A stretch of DNA of 64,000 nucleotides from Merluccius polli (taxonomy: Eukaryota; Chordata; Actinopteri; Gadiformes; Merlucciidae): assembly GCA_030340625.1 (NCBI GenBank), contig JAOPHQ010000575.1, positions 38,501 through 102,500 on the forward strand. Direction: 5' to 3'. A model generated the notes under the pieces. That model was not told the DNA's origin. It searched no databases and saw only the letters and a program-made list of their open reading frames with translations. Positions 60,141-64,000 of the stretch are shown here, piece after piece. The translations under genes and the position numbers were made by a program. How positions within the stretch are numbered: position 1 is the first letter of the stretch; each line of letters opens with the position of its first letter.

Positions 60141-61239
60141 TGTGAGAAACATTGTGTGGACAGATCAATAAGAAGGCACTCAATAGCTCACAGGGAGAAA
60201 TGGCCCTTGGTGGGGTGGGGTGGAGCGCGTTTGAGGTTGGCCCCTGACAGTCATGCAGGCTACAAACATGTACTGAGCGCTACATCTGCACACGCAAGTA
60301 GAATCCATCTTGCCTGCCAATCACATGCACACACAGAGCATTATCATGTTGATTATCTTAGCTAAACCAGGTGCGTGAACGCAACACTTCCCAATGGCAA
60401 ATAGAAACGTGGGAAGGAAGGGAGCAGAGAGAAGGGGCGTTTTACTTCAAAATCTTTTTCTATTCTGCTCTTTTCTGGTCTCTTCCTCTTTACAACTTTC
60501 AACTTTAAACTCATTAATCTTACCTACAACAGCTTTAATGTACAAATATCAATGGCACAAACCCCTCTGTGAGCAGAAAATATCACAATCGCTGAACACA
60601 AACGTTTTGGGAAAAGTTTCAAATGAATGGATTCTGCTGGCCAAAGCAACAGGATGCCTCTGTGACATATTTAATGAAACCTTGACAACAATGGGAGTCT
60701 ATATGACACAGACATTATTGACGCATAAATATGACGATTGCAAGACAAACGTCATCTTGCATCTTCACATTGCATTCACGAAAACAGATGAGAACAACGT
60801 TATTATTTATTCATTCATGTATTTATTTTGTAATGAGTTAAATATTGTTAAACTTTGAGGTTGAGGTTCCATCTTGGTTTATTACATATAATACAAATTC
60901 AATAGGGAAAAAAAGACAAATATTAGCTCTTTACTAAGCTGCAAGTATCTTGTGGAAAGCAACAGGCAGCCTGCCTGAAACTCATCTGACACATGAGGGA
61001 GCATATACTTCAACTAAAAGAACATGCAAAACTGGCTTCTAATGAGGTCCTCCAGAGACTCATTACCCTTAAGGAGAGGGCATTTGATCTCCAGCAGTTC
61101 CTCCGAGTTCAATACTCCATCAGGGCTTGCTGACAGCCAGGGCTCGCTTGCACACGCGACTGTGCCTCTGCGGCTGACTGCAGGTTCAAGCACGTGACCT
61201 GCCGTTGAGGCTCAACCTTTACTGCCGGCCCTCTCAACT

Positions 61240-62150
61240 GGCTTCCAAGCTGTGTTTGCTGCTGGCCTCTGCAGTACATTAGTCTTTATTTTCACCAAAA
61301 CACTTCCCATCAGACCTTGGGCGTCTGATATGGTTTTCATGAACCGTCCCACCAACCAAGAGTTTCTGGGTGCTTTGTCGTCCACTATCAGGACCAGGTC
61401 TCCAGTACAGAAGTTCCTTTTGCATCTGCTCCATTTGCTTCTTTCCTGCAGTATGAGAAAATATTCCCTAATCCATCATTTCCAGAAGAGGTCTGCTATA
61501 TATTGTACTTGCCTCCGTTGTTGATGCGAGTACAGGTCCTCTTTCTGGAAGGTTCCAGGGGTCAACAGGTTGACACTTTAACTGAAGCAAGTGGTTGGGT
61601 GTCAGTGTTTCTAGGTCATTGGGATCGTTTGTTATGGAAGTTATTACTTCCACTTAGTTCCACTTTGCACATTGCTGTCAAAAGGCTCTCATTATCATGT
61701 ACCTTCATTATTGAATACAGGATCTTCTTGACTGATTAACCTTTCCCAAACCACTGAAATGTGCAGCAGATGGGGGGTTGAGTATCCATTGGATTCCACT
61801 AGTTGTCAGCACCTTTTGGATCTGGCCATCATTGAGACTTTACTATATTCTCTTCCTGTTCTCTCTGTGCACTGCTTAAATGAGTGCCCTGGTCTGATAG
61901 TTGTTACTGGACCTCTCCTGCATATGAATCTTGTTGCAGAGGTGCAATGCTGCACAGGGACAGGAGCTAGAACAGTCTGCATTCTCACCACAGGCTGGCA
62001 CCAACATCTGCCAGAGGTGTATGCTGCTTTACGACTTTTGTGGCCATTGCTCCCAACAAATGTTCAGCATTGGAGCGCGTCACCCTCGAGCAGAGTGCCT
62101 CTTGAGCAGAGTGTCTCTCAAGTATACAATAAATAGTGCAGGTGTACGTA
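61240..62150 (-). mobile_element. Decayed BEL/Pao retrotransposon fragment (integrase end)
   Basis: On the minus strand, in order, are an integrase-core remnant (RFICRRGPVTTIRP), the block NDPNDLETLTPNHLLQLK typical of BEL/Pao polyprotein C-termini, and, in another frame, a GDLVLIVDDKAPRNSW-like stretch. Frameshifts and stops break the frame, so it cannot be active. No long terminal repeats were found. Confidence 0.75.
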
Positions 62151-62724
62151 CAAGCAATACAGTATGGACAGTAGTATAAATATGTTTTGGAGGACATAGT
62201 GGATGAGTTATTTATGTACTCAAAAGACAATAATTTAAAACTTTGACAGTTGTTTATCCAAAATCATATAATCATATGTTTATATGAGGTTCACGCAGGT
62301 CGACTGGCTGGGGTTCACATCTGCCTTCAAAAAGATGAAATTGCCCTCTGTGTAAATACTGGTAGGCTTCTGTACTTTTATAATTTCTCATAACCGTGCC
62401 ATCAACTCCTTAAGACAGGACGAAATAATTGAATATGTCCCTGTAAGTTACCTTTTGGCCACTTCTTCATATTGTCGAATAGGACAATATAAGACCATCT
62501 CACTTCTTATGATGTTTTCTATGTGCTCCCATTTTGAACCATTTGATGTATTTGTCATTTTAGATTCTAGCTAACTGACGATATTTGGACAAATCTGCTG
62601 ACTAGCTGACTAGCGAGCTACCGAAAGTTGGCAGTGAGTTTAGCAGCAGTCAGAATGACAAAAGGCAGAAAAGGCGAAGTATAAAAAATGGGCAGGGCGG
62701 AATAAGGTAAAAAGAGTTATGAAA

Positions 62725-63395
62725 ATCAATACTTGAGTAAAAGTAGAGATGCCTTACTAGGAAAATGACTCTGTTATGTTATGTCACCCATTACAATACC
62801 ACTTGGGTAAAAGTCTTAAAGTACCTGATATTAACAGTACAAAAGTATTTAGCTGATATTGAATGTAGGCTTAAAGCTGCACTAGGTAGGATCTTTACCT
62901 GAAAATATCATTGTAGTATTAATTTAGACTGTACAAAGTAATGCTTAAGGGAGAGTGACTCAATCACATTTCAGATAATTTCCACAAAGTTAGTTTTCGC
63001 AATGAAACATCCGTCACCCTGCAATTTTACTCTACATTTCTATTTTAGGGGCCAAAGAGTTCGATGGTAAAATTATTGAAAAATACTCAAGTTTTAGTCA
63101 AGAACAACCAAGAACAATAAGTCCTCTGGTAAAAAAGTGTGTCACCCACCAAAATAAAAACTTTGAAGTCTTAAAGTCAAGAGCTTTAAAGTTCTCCAAA
63201 ACATGCACTTTACACCACCCAAGTCTAAGGGTGGCATGCCAAATGTAACAAGTAACGATCGGTGTCAATTGAAAAAGTGTAAAAAGTACATTTATTTATA
63301 AATGCAACCGAGTAGAAAGTTAAAGTTTCTAGTATTATTGCTACCTTTAAGTACAGTAATGAAGTACACTTACTCAAGTACTATACGCCACTGGG
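62725..63395. repeat. ACTTGAGTAAAAGTA-type dispersed repeat
   Basis: Begins near ATACTTGAGTAAAAGTAGAG, repeats TAAAAGT/AAGTAC words and ends ACTCAAGTACTATACGCCAC, whose reverse complement (GTGGCGTATAGTACTTGAGT) resembles the left part. A fish interspersed repeat, possibly hAT-like. A related GCTGCACTAGGTAGGAT fragment occurs inside at about 62877. Confidence 0.5.
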
Positions 63396-63562
63396 GCTAA
63401 GTGGAATAAACGTGGGTTCTTATTGAATTACAGGACATTTTCAGTTTGCAAAACAGATTTTGGACCAGGCCAAGAAAAAGAGCAAGAGAAAAAGACAACT
63501 CTATGATATATTTGAAAAGTCCAAGCAGGGATGAACGCATGAGTAAATTCATCAGTTAAGAG

Positions 63563-63875
<313 letters not shown>

Positions 63876-64000
63876 TGCGTACACACAGAAACACTCAGTT
63901 TTAGGATTTGATCCCATTTAACTGCAGTGCCACTGCTGTTCTGCTCTACTGGTAGAACTGTGTGTTTAGAGGAGACCACCACACTGTGGGTGCGTGCATG

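Larger units (their letters stand above)
54146..61230. other. Gene-poor stretch right of the snoRNA host gene
   Basis: No exon chain or recognisable domain on either strand. Contains a (TA)n tract (55358-55440), copy B of the 115-bp repeat, CT/TG microsatellites (56752-56812, 57347-57388, 58083-58123), a 24-base duplication GTGTGGCACAATCTTATAAA (about 59483-59530) and the possible regulatory block from 59693. ORFs of 60-154 codons here show no family signature. Confidence 0.6.

Noticed and set aside
60394..60858. 154-codon plus ORF in the gene-poor region
   Set aside because: No domain, signal or splice partner recognised; AT-rich composition like the surroundings. Left as unexplained rather than called a gene.

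Overview
The window looks like a ray-finned (teleost) fish nuclear chromosome. It has vertebrate split genes with canonical GT-AG introns, dense (CA)n/(TG)n microsatellites, several minisatellites, and many short DNA-transposon relics typical of fish genomes (hAT, PIF/Harbinger and TTAA-bounded miniature elements, and a decayed BEL/Pao retroelement). There is no operon structure, and no tRNA, rRNA or CRISPR array was seen.

Layout. (1) 1-5.5 kb, minus strand: the N-terminal part of a sorbin-homology adaptor gene, best matched to sorbs2. It runs off the left edge, so its SH3 exons lie outside. (2) 5.5-14.6 kb: repeat-rich intergenic or 5'-UTR-intron DNA, including a 1.47-kb C-rich/G-rich minisatellite. 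(3) 14.7-24.1 kb, minus strand: atoh8, four coding exons, complete. (4) 25.8-31.1 kb, plus strand: tmem129, seven coding exons, complete. (5) 32.6-36.9 kb, plus strand: slbp, eight coding exons, complete. (6) 39.1-48.9 kb, plus strand: ccdc142, 17 coding exons, apparently complete. (7) 51.1-54.1 kb, plus strand: a spliced, probably non-coding host gene carrying two paralogous H/ACA snoRNAs in separate introns. (8) 54.2-64 kb: no recognisable gene; repeats, a BEL/Pao remnant and one stretch that resembles regulatory DNA.

The exon models were built by hand from splice sites, reading-frame phase and remembered protein families. All introns of atoh8, tmem129, slbp and ccdc142 close in phase, giving proteins of 346, 364, 274 and 1,256 residues. 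The genes do not form one pathway. TMEM129 is an ER ubiquitin ligase, SLBP controls histone mRNA, ATOH8 is a bHLH transcription factor, SORBS2 is a cytoskeletal adaptor, and CCDC142 is poorly characterised. The tmem129-slbp adjacency is an old vertebrate linkage. The wider mixture joins loci that in human lie on chromosomes 2 (ATOH8, CCDC142) and 4 (SLBP, TMEM129, SORBS2).

The most distinctive items are the snoRNA pair with compensatory stem changes, a hAT element inserted cleanly into a minisatellite, a foldback-like element flanked by 14-bp direct repeats just upstream of slbp, two perfect inverted repeats, and the very long G-rich minisatellite. I found no clearly new biological system; these are the strongest leads.
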